From positions 372,001-436,000 of the forward strand of contig JADWQD010000006.1 of NCBI GenBank assembly GCA_016110215.1: DNA of 64,000 nucleotides. The letters run 5' to 3'. Shown here piece after piece: positions 1-11,600 of this stretch. Under the pieces are notes generated by a model. It had not been told where the DNA came from. It was given only the letters and a program-made list of their open reading frames with translations, and searched no databases. The stretch is from Capronia americana (taxonomy: Eukaryota; Ascomycota; Eurotiomycetes; Chaetothyriales; Herpotrichiellaceae). The translations under genes were made by a program, and so were the position numbers. How positions within the stretch are numbered: position 1 is the first letter of the stretch; each line of letters starts with the position of its first letter.

Positions 1-249
1 GTCCGCAAACTGGAGCACGGCGTCTTGTCGGTTCTGGAGAGGAACTTTGGCCCATTTGACAAAAGCTGATCGGGCACAGTCTACGGCTTTGTCGACTTCG
101 TCTTGCCTCGACAAAGGTACATCATATAATGCTTCGCCAGTGGCAGGGTTGACACCTTGATGGACTTGACTGGTACTGGAGGGAACACCGTTGATGATGT
201 TACTGTAGACACCGGCGAAATTCAACGCAGTCGCAGCCAAGGAACCCAT
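1..249 (-). CDS. Aldehyde dehydrogenase family protein, N-terminal part (runs off window)
   Basis: The first 83 codons read from an ATG at 249 on the minus strand and remain open to the window edge. The protein has the NPATGE motif near residue 34, then a Val-Pro, an acidic helix (RQDEVDKAV) and AFVKWAKVPLQNR, which is the N-terminal NAD-binding start of the ALDH superfamily. These enzymes oxidise aldehydes to acids with NAD(P). The catalytic Cys and Glu lie outside the window, so substrate class cannot be judged. It is divergent from the sugar transporter starting at 1009 and shares a 760 bp promoter region with it. The family call is solid and the exact subfamily is open. Confidence 0.85.
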   Translation of the reverse strand, partial: MGSLAATALNFAGVYSNIINGVPSSTSQVHQGVNPATGEALYDVPLSRQDEVDKAVDCARSAFVKWAKVPLQNRQDAVLQFAD

Positions 250-1008
250 CTTGACCAGTTTCTGAATACAAGACTGTATGAAAAGATGGCAGGATATTGC
301 ATGTCTGCGAAGTATACGGACTATTACAACTAGCCTTGCTAAGCAGCGGAGGTTCCCCTTCGGTGAGGCCCGAATTGACATGGACAAAGCTTTCCATGCC
401 GTAATGGACAATGCGGGGATTACGGTCCCTTGATCCTGAGCGACCGGGCTAAAGCAATCAGCATCTGAGCCGATCACTTTGCTCCGATGAGGTTTGTGCG
501 GTAGAGGTAAAAGGTAGGTGGACTGTAAACGCCGATGGACCCACCGCTTTGTTTTTTAACGCCGATAAACTAGAGAGATCAGACCGCCTATCTGAGGCAC
601 TAGTACTCCGCACCCCTCTCGACTGACAGCCTCGTCCTGGACCTGGAAATTGTGGAACCCGCAACACACCCAGGCCCCTGGCAGCACGACTGGCAATCTG
701 GGGAAGACCTCGGGAACTCTTGGTGACTGGTCGAGTCTCCGCGTCTCCGCGTCTCCGCAACTCTTACTTTCTTTGCCGGGCCATTGTCGCCGTGGGGATT
801 GTGGCACGAGAGAGTGTTGTGAAGGGGTATATAGACTGGAGGAAGGTTAGGTCTGGAAAGTTGAGTAGTACATGTCGAGGTCTATGAAAGGCTACAAGCA
901 TCGCTGTTGATTCCTCGAGTCTCGAACCTTGACCCTGAACAACCTGAAGTCCTTTGACAATTACTTTGCTTTGCCACTTATTCCAAATCCATCTTCCACA
1001 ACTGCAAG
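250..1008. promoter_or_regulatory. Divergent promoter region, ALDH (-) / sugar transporter (+)
   Basis: No coding sequence is convincing here. The only structured element is a perfect 8-bp tandem repeat, GTCTCCGC three times at 735-758. The short ORFs in both strands lack recognisable domains and codon character. The head-to-head layout allows shared control of the dehydrogenase and the transporter, but no specific operator is visible. Confidence 0.5.
735..758. repeat. 8-bp tandem repeat (GTCTCCGC x3)
   Basis: Three perfect tandem copies lie in the ALDH/transporter intergenic region. It may be a simple microsatellite; no function is evident. Confidence 0.7.
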
Positions 1009-3062
1009 ATGGGTCTCGTCGGGTTCCAAATGCAGGCCATCATCTGCGTGACATCTGGGTTCGCGTTTCTGCTCTTTGGCTAGTAAGTCAGCCCTTTAGG
1101 GAGGAAAGGTATCCTGGCTCATATCTATCATCAATACAGTGACCAGGGCGTAATGGGTGGATTGGTCGCTTTGCCATCCTTCCTCAGTCGATTTCACAAT
1201 CCGAACCCTACGTTTTTGGGCTTCATGGTCGCTTCATATGACGTGAGTGTCCCAAGATTAAAGGGAGATCCCAGTGATTGACCGGTCCGTGTCCAGGTTG
1301 GCGCCTTCTTGGGAGCAATAGGAACTTTTCTCTACGGCGATATCGTGGGACGCCGCTGGGCAATCGTCATCGGCTGCCTCATACTCTGCATCGGTGCCAC
1401 GTTGCAGGCTTCGGCATTTTCACGAGCCCAATTCATCAGTGAGTCCCAGCTCTTGGCAGGGTGTGACTATGCTGATCAGACCAGTCGGCAGAATAATCGC
1501 AGGAGTGGGCGTAGGTGGGGTTTCGGTGACCGTAAGTCTCAACTCCTAACTGAGGGCGAAAATATGCCAACTTCGATAGGTACCCGTGTATGCCAGCGAA
1601 TGCGTCAAAGCTCACCGTCGAGGCCTCATGGTGGTGATTCAGATCTCACTGGTTGTGCTGGTAGGTTCGCCCCTGCTCCTGCTCCTGCTTTTCATGGCAC
1701 TCACGTTCATCCAGGGCATTGTTCTGTCAGCTTTCACCAACTTTGGCCTACTCTATGGTAACAGCACGTGGGAAGGAAAGGAAGCCCAATGGCGGATCCC
1801 CATCGCCCGTATGTGAACCCTCTGCTTATTGACGGGGCACGGCTGACCTGGAATTTTGCAATCCAGTCCAACTCATGTTCCCCGTCGTCGTCTTTGCTCT
1901 GATACCTTTCTGCGCTGAGAGTCCTCGGTGGTTGGCAGTCCGTGGTCGATATGACGAAGTCGCTGGCGTGCTTGCCTGCCTCGAAGGACAAGGATCAACA
2001 GAAAGCTCGCCTCATATTCAAGCGCTCTCGGAAGAAATTGTTGCTATTGCCAGACATGAGGCGGCAATGGAAGCATCCTGGAAAGAGGTATTCTCCATGG
2101 ATGACCTCCAGAACTTCCGTCGCATTTTCCTCAGCTTTTGCATGGGCCTAATGCAGCAGCTGACGGGTATGAATTGTATCGTGTATTATGCGGCCGTGGT
2201 CTTCCAACAAGTCGGCCTCAGTGCCCGGCTCTCGTACATTATGAGCTGCGTGGCTTCGATCGCAATGCTGCTGGGATCCGTCTCCGCTGCTGTGGTGAGT
2301 TCTGCCAGCTGCTTTCGCTGAGCAAAATTGACTAACCTCGACTTAGGTCATCGATCGGGTGGGCCGTCGCAAGGTCATCATGTTCGGCGGGTGGACCGTG
2401 GCGACCTTCATGGGTGGACTTGCCGCCAGTATTGGCTATGGGACCACGCATCCAGCGTCCAAAACGTCGGCAGGCTGGGCAGCGACGGCTTTCATCTTCT
2501 TGATCGAGTTCTTCTTCGGATTTGGGTAAGTAACTCCTCTGAAAGAACTTAGTATGATCGTATTCTGAGCATGACCCAGATTCCTCTGTGTGCCTTGGTT
2601 GTACGGAAGCGAAGTCAACTCTCTGCGCATGCGGAGCAAAGGAGCTGCCATGCAGTGCGCAGCCAACTGGGGGATCACGATTCTCACCGTCATGGTGGCG
2701 CCGGTTGGGTTTGCCAACATCGGGTGGTAAGGACTTCCCTCAAGTATGCTGGTGGTGACTGACTGAAGGCCCCATTCTGCAGGAAATTCTACCTTGTCTG
2801 GATGAGCATTACATATGCCGCTTTGCCGTTTTTATACTTCTGCTATCCCGAGACGGTAAAATTTCTTTCCTTGAGGCCAAAGACGTAACCTTGCTAAAAT
2901 GCATTGTAGGCCGGCCGGACGTTGGAACAAATGGATTATTTCTTTGCCAAATATCAGCAATGGGATATTCACCGCGTGGCGTACGAGAGCGTTGACCGCG
3001 AGGACACGGTATTGGCGGGTGGAGAGAAGCACGAGGAGAGTGTTGTGGAGATAGAGGGATAA
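1009..3062 (+). CDS. MFS sugar transporter (sugar porter family), 11 exons
   Basis: Twelve-TM-type sugar:proton symporter of the plasma membrane. Exons are 1009-1082, 1140-1242, 1297-1438, 1485-1531, 1580-1660, 1715-1808, 1867-2294, 2347-2525, 2580-2726, 2783-2855 and 2910-3062. All introns are GT-AG and the frame closes at 506 residues, normal for the family. Seen in the protein: an N-terminal GYDQGVMGG, the GRR loop signature after TM2, VPVYASE after TM4, ESPRWL in the central loop, QQLTGMNCIVYY in TM7, DRVGRR in the second half, and the C-terminal PETAGRTLEQ. The intron inside the central hydrophobic stretch (1661-1714) reads through in frame and could be mistaken for coding DNA. The substrate cannot be assigned. 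Its divergent neighbour is an aldehyde dehydrogenase and an SDR lies downstream, so uptake plus oxidation of a sugar or polyol is a reasonable but unproven role. Confidence 0.9.
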
Positions 3063-3621
3063 TATCGTGCGGGTGTCATCCAAAAAGCAGCTGAGAGCAA
3101 GGCTGCTTAGAAAAGCCAGGAGTTTGTTCTCCAGGAAGGGCTTGCCTGTTGACTCTCTGGTCTATGTTGAGAGAATGATGGAGGGGAGGGGCCAAGTGTC
3201 ATACCCAATCAGAGGCTAATGTCTTCCAGTCATCTCGTTTCGGCGATATCCTGAGCAACGACCGACACCGATCAAAATTCCAGATATCTTCGGCGATGAG
3301 CCACGTCAGAGCGGATTCATCCACAGGTAGCCGGCTATACAGTGGTAGCACTTGCGGCCGCATCGACAATACCATGTAATTTCCTCCAACCACGATGCTT
3401 TCAGCATACAGATGTCGTTGCGGTGCGGACGGATGACCTATCTCCGAAATCTCGAGACTCCTTCAGAGGTTTGTGGCAGCGCCAAGGGGGTGGCATCAGA
3501 GCCACTCTACGGCAACAATATATAAGAAGCCACAGTCCTCCCACTTTGTGGTCAGAGGGTCACGCAACTAAGATCCAGCTTATTCGCATACTACCCTATC
3601 ATCCAATTGCTATATTCCAAA
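3063..3621. other. Intergenic region upstream of SDR
   Basis: This holds the transporter 3' flank and the SDR promoter. A TATATAAG-like box lies near 3518-3525, about 100 bp before the SDR ATG. No gene is seen. Confidence 0.4.
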
Positions 3622-4521
3622 ATGTCCAACCCAAAAGTATGGTTTATTACTGGCTGTTCAAGTGGGTTCGGGAAAGAGCTTGCTCTTGAGGTTCTTGGAC
3701 GTGGCGACAAGGTCATCGCGACGGCGCGAAATGCGGCCAAACTTGAAGACCTCAACAAAGCAGGAGCCGTCACCAGAAGCCTGGATGTCACCGCGTCATT
3801 GGAAGAACTCAAAAAAGTTGCAGAAGAAGTGCACAAGGTCTATGGACGGTTCGACTACCTTATCAACAATGCCGGCTACGTTCACGCGGGAGGGCTAGAG
3901 GAACTGACGTATGTGGGACCTCTCATCTGATGACTACATACTGACGGAGGTATTAGGCCCGAGGAAACTCAAGCACAGTTTGACACCAATGTCTTTGGGC
4001 TGTTGAATGTAACGAGGGCGATCGTTCCCTATATGAGGGCTCAGAGATCCGGGGTGGTGGCCAACTTCTCTAGCCTTGTGGGATGGATCGGCATGGCGAG
4101 TGTCGGAGCGTATTGTGCCTCGAAATGGGCCGTCAGCGGACTCTCCGAGACGCTGTACACGGAACTCGCCGATTTCAACATCAAGGTGTGCGTGGTCGAA
4201 CCGGGATACTTCCGATCCAACTTCCTCAACACCGGAAATCGGCTGGTCAAGAAGAACCTGATTGCCGATTATAACGAGGGCACCGCCGTCCGGAAAGGCG
4301 AGCACATGTTGGAAGTGTTCGACAACAAGCAATTGGGAGATATCAAGAAAGGCGTCAAGGTACTGGCGGATGTCCTTACTGGGGCTACGGGAAAGGAAGT
4401 CCCCATGAGGCTGATCCTCGGGTCCGACGCCTATGGTCTGATCAAACAGAAGTGCGAAGACACGCTCAAGGGGTTGGAGGAGTGGAAGGAGCTCACTTGC
4501 TCAACTGACCACGACTCGTAG
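3622..4521 (+). CDS. Classical short-chain dehydrogenase/reductase
   Basis: NAD(P)-dependent oxidoreductase of the classical SDR type, 283 residues. Exons are 3622-3908 and 3957-4521; the intron is GT-AG and the junction codon gives Thr. Motifs seen are TGCSSGFG (residues about 9-16, cofactor binding), NNAG near residue 84, a catalytic-type Ser in ANFSSLVG, and YCASK as the Tyr/Lys pair. The sequence style (Gly-Phe-Gly in the glycine motif, GLSETLYTELADFNIKV after the active site) resembles fungal SDRs annotated as 17-beta-hydroxysteroid-dehydrogenase-like, but the substrate is unknown. An in-frame TTG at 3607 is not needed; ATG 3622 sits in a good AAA context. It is co-oriented with the sugar transporter. 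Confidence 0.9.
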
Positions 4522-7219
4522 CATGTGGATGAGCTATTACCGTACTTTCGGATACGGACTTAGTTAGCGGGACGGAACAGTTTGAAGAAGCAAAGTATAC
4601 GGCGGATTCGATAGGACGACGACCCTCCATCCGAAGACATGCATCGTTGCCCTATTGACTCGCGACTGCCCTTAGAGCGATATTTGAGGTCCCACCGGTG
4701 AACTTGATTTCCAAATCACTCCTATCCATCGCTTACTGTAGCTGTCGCCTAATCGGTCGCCTCGAGACTTATGACGAGCTTGATTGATTGACTGATTGAT
4801 TTGTTGATACACCGCTAGCTTATTCAGCTATACGGGTTAAAGCCTGACTTATTACGAGGTACGAGCTACGCCATAACCATTTGGCAGGTGTCATCGCTTA
4901 ATGGCCGAATGCGGAAAGTCGGGTCGAAGGGGCCATGACAAGTAACCGGCGGGTCTAGTTCCTCCGCAAGCGATTCGAAAGCGGACTACCGAGCTGTATG
5001 TAGCTCCCCAGCTATATCTGTGGCGGGCTGCCTCAGTACGGCCATGGCGCGAACATGTTCTCTTGTCCCTCCTCTGCTGCTCGTACCTCATCACCGAGGC
5101 TGACTCCGCCGCAACAACGATGGCTCGTAAGTATCCTGGCATCGGTCTGGAAGCTCGATTAGTTAACACGCGTATTCCAGTATTAGCTTCGATGGTAGTG
5201 TTGGGCGCACCAGCCGCGGTTACCGGGTTGGCCTAGCTTAATGCCTGATAGCGAGTCTCGATCGACCTCGAACTCAATTCTAGGGAGGTGATGGAGGTTG
5301 AGTATCTATTGTTCGAGAATTGATGCAGCGCACGAACCTAGATATAGAGGGTTGCCTGCCATACAAGGTCCTCCAGAAATAGTACGGATGGACACTTAGC
5401 GAGGACCTTCTCCGAGTCGGTCCCGATGTTTTAGTATTTTGGGTCGGTCTTCCGTACTTTCGTTGGACAGGCGAAATAATACCAGCAGGAGTAGTGGAGT
5501 CTGCGTTTGAATGTGGTGACTGGTGGGCTGATAGCCTGTGAGCGCAGGTTGAGTGCCCGGGAACCGGCGCAACAGCCTCGAGGAAGACCAATAAGCAACC
5601 TTCAAAAAGGAGATCTTGAGGAATTGTTTTCTGATGTCCTCGCACCACGCTAAGGTCCTCCAGCGAAGCCGAAGGTAAATTGCCTGTAACTCAGGAAAGA
5701 TGAATCAACCTTGTCTGGTCCGGCGAGGGCGTGCGAATCCGATGGCCTCACTGCCAGCTTTGGCACCCCGACACACTGCGAGGTTGCCGAAGAAATCAAC
5801 CTGCGCTGAAGTCGACGTGAGAATGAACAAGTCTGAGATTGACAGAATCATACTCGACGGGACATGCCGTGGACCAACCCTGGATTATCAGGTGGAGATG
5901 CATCAACGCCAGGAGAGCCCAAATTGCGAATTCACCTGCAAAGGGAGTTGCGGAAAGGAAAACCTAAGGGGCGTGGAACTGAGCCATGCAGACGTCGAAA
6001 GGAAGAATCGATATGGACAGATAAAAGCACTCGTTACATTCAGCCTGGGTACATACATAAATCTCGCATCTTCGAGAAACTCTACAACACTGCTTTCTCC
6101 TGTCTGTGTCTCTGGACCTGGGGATGTGGGAGCAATGGGCATTGGGCAAGGGGGATAAAAATGTCTGGGGCGACAATCGGTAGGTACAAAGGGGTATTGA
6201 GAAGTGAAGGGGGTTTAAATCCGCAAGGGCAATGCAACGCTATGGCATGCAATCAACATCCTCCGCTGGAACCATGGCCGTTTTTCCAATCAGTGGTGTT
6301 CCCGGTGTTGCGCAAGGCAAGTCCGAGGCAGACTGGTTGGTGAGCGTTGGCTTGTCTTCAGCGACCGTGGTGCGAAGGCGTCTCGAAAATGACAGCCTCA
6401 CCTGTCTTCGGCGCCGGCGCCTGTGTGCAGGGGAGACTTGTCATGTATTCGGTCGATATTGACGTGAACATGCTGGTCGTGGCTGTGGTTGTGGATGTGG
6501 ATGTGGTTGTAAAGTTGGTTTACATGACCACGCAGGTATACAATTGGAAAGACATTGTGCGTCTTGTGGTTTCGGTTGGTGATCGACCGAGCGGGTTTCG
6601 CTGTTGATTTTCAGATATGTGGGTGTTTTTGGATGGCCGTAAACGCTGTTTACATAACCACACAGGTGTACAATTGGAAAGACATTTTGAAGATTTGAAA
6701 AGAGTGACTTGTGGTGAGGACAAAAATGAGTGTGTGTGGAAGCCGGTCGAGGCTTGGGGAACATGGGAAAGCAGTATATAAGCGCTTCATGACCTACCGG
6801 TTTCGGTTTGGATGGGCTCTTCATTAACGGTGATACCGGTCCCATGGATTGAAAGCATATCAGATCAAGAAAGAGCATACATTGTTCATTCCTTGAATTG
6901 GTTGGTGGGTGGGTGTGAGGGTTTCCCAGACAAAGAGATGCTCGCAAGGCTGAGTCGAAGGGGACGAGGCTTCATATTGTTCCCCAGCCCTTAGTATTGT
7001 TCTTTCCCACACAAAGCACAATCCGGCACGCGCTTCAAGTCAGGAACAAGGACCTACAACCAGGATAGTGGCATCTGCATCTGTCAAATGAACGCGTGTG
7101 CTTCGAGCGAAAAGACAGCTGGCTCAACAGTCCCACATAGTCGCTTTCTGGATCACATTGACTGTACATAGTAGCCCTGGATATCTCCGATTATGTTACG
7201 TGCAGTTCGCGCCAGTCAC
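4522..7219. other. Gene-poor 2.7 kb region
   Basis: No protein family is recognised on either strand. Features seen are a GATT-type tetranucleotide tract near 4779-4808, a GT-rich tract (GTGGATGTGGATGTGG type) near 6479-6512, and an imperfect direct repeat of about 39 bp at 6518-6556 and 6648-6686. Open frames such as 5700-6158 (+) and 5280-5648 (-) have no domain, odd composition and no splice-supported extension. Old, decayed repeat DNA is possible. Confidence 0.5.
6518..6686. repeat. Pair of imperfect ~39-bp direct repeats
   Basis: The two copies start at 6518 and 6648 (130 bp apart). They share GTTTACAT, then ACCAC with CAGGT, and end in an identical CAATTGGAAAGACATT. About five mismatches lie in the middle. 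They sit in the gene-poor region and may be part of a larger decayed tandem unit. Confidence 0.75.
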
Positions 7220-7798
7220 CTAGAAACGAGTGTAGGGCAGCCATTTTCCTCGAAGGGTAATCTTCGCCTGTCCCATGTCAGCGCAGGAAATATGGTGCTC
7301 GGCAAACAACTTCTTACCCACGCAGCCCCATCTTTGTCAACCTCCTTCTCAACGTTGGTAGAGAAGGAAATCGCGCTCATGATGCCGTCGCCAAACTTCT
7401 CGTTCAACACAGCCTTGTATGCATACCCGTAATTCTGCACAATCTCATACAACCGGTAGATCAACGGATCCTTTGGTGGCATCTCGATACTTTTGCCGCG
7501 ATCCGGAAATCCGCTCAATTGGGTCTCGAGAGTGGCATGGTCGATGCCGAAGTAGTCTGACAGCTTTTTGATGTCTTCTGGAGTGGCTTTCGCTTGTCCG
7601 TAGAAGAGGGCGGCTACGGCGACTTCATGACGACCAATCTCTTTCGCGATCTCCTCGAAGGATACCTTCTTCTTTGCCTTTGCTTCGAAGAGGGTTGCGG
7701 AGGACTTCGGTAGGCTGGGATGTTGCGATACCTGGTCTCATTAGCATTTGTCTCATCCTAGCGCGGTGACACATACGTCTAGAGTTGCTAGAGACATG
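7220..7798 (-). CDS. cyn1: Cyanate hydratase (cyanase)
   Basis: Converts cyanate plus bicarbonate to ammonia and CO2 in the cytosol, detoxifying cyanate and releasing nitrogen. Exons on the minus strand are 7778-7798, 7318-7731 and 7220-7267, with GT-AG introns of 46 and 50 bp. The product is 160 residues, the usual cyanase length. The N-terminal helical half (SFEEIAKEIGRHEVAVAALF) has the HTH-like fold of the family. The C-terminal half has PLIYRLYEIVQNYG and KFGDGIMSAISF, which carry the conserved catalytic Arg, Glu and Ser. It ends in the typical ITLRGKWLPYTRF. The upstream neighbour is the phospholipase D gene, about 840 bp away and divergent. The gene looks intact. Confidence 0.95.
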
Positions 7799-8635
7799 TT
7801 GGACGTCGGTCGAGCGAACTGTAGCGGAGTTGACTTGAAAGAGTGGAGAGCTGTATGGGGTTTTGACCTGCAAGCTGTGATGGCGAGACGCTGTAAAGAG
7901 AGCACACGAGAGGACATGTCTGAGGAAGAGCACAAGCACGGTTAATATATATAGCCAATCCAAGAACCTACCACGACTACCGTGGAGAAGTGCACTTCTC
8001 AATATTTGAATGGCGATCGTCTTGGTGGAGGGGGTTGAAAATGAGCTCCCCGCATTGCCGCCACTCTGGGCGTCATCACGCCGGTCCGAGAAGCAAAGCG
8101 GAAGCTTATTTTACCGGAAGATGAACGTCTAGATCGAATGCAGTTGTGATAGAGATAGCGCGTGCCCATCTTGGGAGTATATATGTGCCAATACGATGTG
8201 GTGAATGTCTCTTACTGATAAGGAGCGTGCAGCTGCAGAAAATTCAGCGGGAGGCCAGATCCAGGTCCAGGTCCAGGCTGTTAGATTTCGCGGGGCGCCC
8301 CTAATAGCGGCAACGAGGCGCAGCAGCTTCTCCCCGCTCCCTATTGGGCATCACGCCAGTTGGAAGGAGCCTAACAGCCCCTGAGCGTTTGAGCTGGCAG
8401 CCGTCTGGTTGGCTGCACATGGCTCCGTCCATGCAGCTTGGCCATGCCTCCCTTGACTGGTGCTGCATGAATCAGCTGAACTTCACTCATGGATGAAACA
8501 GTCACTTCATCGTCTGTTTGCACCAGGTCTCTGTTCTGCTGCTAGACCTGAACACGGTCTGCTCATATCTGCTATTTCTGCCCTATAGCCTAGTCCCTTA
8601 TGCCCGTCGGATTGGGAAGTTAAAGATTTCCCGAT
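7799..8635. promoter_or_regulatory. Divergent promoter region, cyanase (-) / phospholipase D (+)
   Basis: No gene is seen. A short tandem CCAGGT repeat lies near 8262-8277. Upstream of the PLD start the DNA is pyrimidine-rich on the plus strand. Confidence 0.4.
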
Positions 8636-11600
8636 ATGTCTTACCAGCAGCAACCGGAAGATGACGGACTGGCCTATGGGGATGACTACTCTCAATCTCG
8701 TGGAGGCGGCGGCACTGACCGCTCGCTACTAGGGGACATTGGCAAGAAGTTCAAGTCTGAATTTGATAAGTACAAGACTGGGCCTTCAGCCTCTCAGAAC
8801 TACGGCTACAGCAACACCGGTGGTTCGAATCAAGGTTACTACGGCCAACAAGGTCCAACCACAGGTTATCCTCAGACAGGACAATCGCCATACCCAGGTG
8901 GTCCGCCTACCCAGCAGCCTCAAGGTCGACCCGATATAGCCTCCAAGCTTCTAAGTGGCCTTCACGGCACTCTTCACAGTATTGGATCGGATGTTGCAAA
9001 CATTCTAGGGCCAGACAACAGACCTTCTCAACAATACGCTCCACAAGCGCAAGCCCAGACCGGGTATTCGACCTACGCTGCCCCGCCAGGCCAACCTGTC
9101 ATATCGTCAGGCCCGAACCGATACGACAGCTTTGCGTCAGAGAAACCCGGTAACAATGTGAAATGGTACGTCGATGGATGTGGATACTTTTGGGCAGTCA
9201 GTCAAGCGCTCGAGGGAGCTAGACATTCGATTTGGATCTTGGACTGGTGGCTGTCCCCCGAGGTATATCTTCGTCGACCTCCTTCTCATAACGAGCAATG
9301 GAGACTCGATCGCACGCTCCAACGCGCCGCACAACGTGGAGTCAAGGTCAAGATCATTGTCTACAAAGAAGTCACCCAGGCTCTGACCTTATCTTCGGCC
9401 CACACCAAGCACGAGCTCGAGAAGCTACACCCCAACATCGCCGTTTTCCGACACCCTGACCATCTTCCGGATGCACAAACGGCTCAGTCATCACTCCTCT
9501 CCTCTTTCCAAGGCTTGAAGTTGGATGCGGCCGGGGCTTCCAAGCTTGGCCACGACGCTTTGAAAGGCATCTATGGTGTTACTGACGACGTTATCCTCTA
9601 TTGGGCGCACCATGAAAAACTATGTCTGGTTGATGACAAAATCGCCTTCATGGGCGGCCTCGACCTCTGCTTTGGCCGCTGGGATACCAACCAGCATTCG
9701 ATCGCCGATGCTCACCCGTCCGACCTGAACCAGATCATATTCCCTGGGCAAGATATGAATAATTCCCGCTACCTCGACTTCAACGACGTTGCCAACCCTT
9801 TCCAGAACAAGCTTGACAGAACCAAGACCGCGAGAATGGGATGGTCCGACATCGCCATCTGTGTGCAAGGGGCCGTTGTACAAGACCTGCGACATCACTT
9901 TGTTGACAGGTGGAATTTCATTTACGACGAGAAGTACAACATCCGAAAAGACCAACGATACTACAGATTGCTCGACGACCTGCCTCATACGGCAAGTGGG
10001 CCAGGTCAACGCCCTCAGTCACGACCGCCTTCCCAGTCCGGGCCACAGCCCCAAGGAAGCCTACAAGCTTCTGTTCCTGTTGGGGGATATGCACCACCAC
10101 CAGGTAGCCAGCCATACACTGAACCTGCGTGGCATACAACGAGCAGGCCGCACACACCGGGGGGTACATATGTTACTGCGGCACTCCCTCCACCCCCGGG
10201 TGCACAGAATCAGCCACAGCAAGCTCAATCACCCTATGGTCAAGTCGCAAGCCCCCCACCCCAGGTCCTTCAGCCCCCACCTCCGCCTAGTAACTACGGC
10301 CAAGTCCCAGGTGGGTCTCCGCCGCCAGTGCCTTACCAGCATCCCATTGGCACTTATGATCAACACGGAACTCCAGTACAAGCGCTGCACCAGGGTTCTA
10401 TGGACGGATATGGCCAGTTTGCCAGCCCTCCTACTCAAACTGCACAGATTCAACAACCGATCAGCACAGGCAGTGGTTATCCACAACCTCCGGGACAGAG
10501 CTTGCAACAAAATTACCCTCCTCCCCCTCCGGGACCCCCGCCTCAAACGTCGCCATCCCCTGCCCCTGTCTACCCAGGTTACCCGCCACCACCTAGTGCA
10601 ACACCCCCTTATGCACCTTATCAGCAAGGTCCTACTGAGTTGTCATCTCAGCAATCCCCAGATCAATCATATCAACACCAAAACTACCAGGCATATCAAC
10701 AACCTGGGTCAGAGCAAGCTAGGGGATTTGACGATTACGCCCAGCAGTCTAGAGGCTTTGAAGGCTACGGTCTTGGTAATGAGAATGAAAGGGGATCCGG
10801 GGGTGAACGAGGGATTCGAGGAAGGTTGGACCAATACAAACAGGAAGGCAGACTTCTGGGTCAAGAGCTGTCGTCGATTGGCAATGTCGTCTCAGGCGGA
10901 CTGGGCGACAGAGCTCACCAGCTTCAAGGCAAATATCTTGGCGGGACCGATTCTTATGGTCGGCCTTACAATCAGCCTCGAGGGGTAATGAACTGTCAAC
11001 TTCTTCGAAGCTGCACGACGTGGAGTAATGGAACCCCTCTCGAGCATTCCATCCAGAACGCGTACATCGAAGTCATCCGGAACAGCCAGCATTTCGTTTA
11101 CATCGAGAATCAGTTCTTCATTACAGCTACGGGCGACCAGCAAGAACCGGTTAAGAATTTGATTGGCCAGGCCATCGTTGAAAGAATCCTTCGAGCGGCC
11201 CGGAACAATGAGAAGTACAAGATGATCATCGTGATCCCGTCGGTACCAGCTTTTGCCGGTGACCTCCGAGATGACGCCTCGTTGGGGACACGAGCCATAA
11301 TGGAATTTCAATACAACAGCATTAACCGCGGTGGGCACAGTATCATGGAGAAGATTGCTCAGGCAGGGTTCAACCCGATGGACTACATCCGATTTTACAA
11401 TCTTAGAAACTACGATCGAATCAATGCCAGTGGCACAATGCAACGAATTGAGCAGCAGAGTGGCGTGAGCTATGAAGACGCTCGGAAACAACACGACGAC
11501 GCAGTCGGAGCCGGATATGGTCCACAGGGAGAACGCACCAATACTACGCAGCTTTCACAAGCATCGCAGTATCAGCAATACCAAACCGCGGCGCAGAACG

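Noticed and set aside
1661..1714. Leu-rich in-frame stretch in the sugar transporter read as coding
   Set aside because: It begins GTAGGT and ends CCAG. Removing it restores the family sequence, so it is an intron that happens to be open.
5700..6158. 152-codon plus-strand ORF in the gene-poor region
   Set aside because: No domain, no splice support and overlapping ORFs in other frames of similar size. Not enough to call a gene.
9789..10988. 399-codon plus-strand ORF overlapping the phospholipase D gene
   Set aside because: It lies in another frame across the Pro/Gln-rich insert. The protein is low-complexity with no domain, and the overlapping PLD frame carries both HKD motifs.
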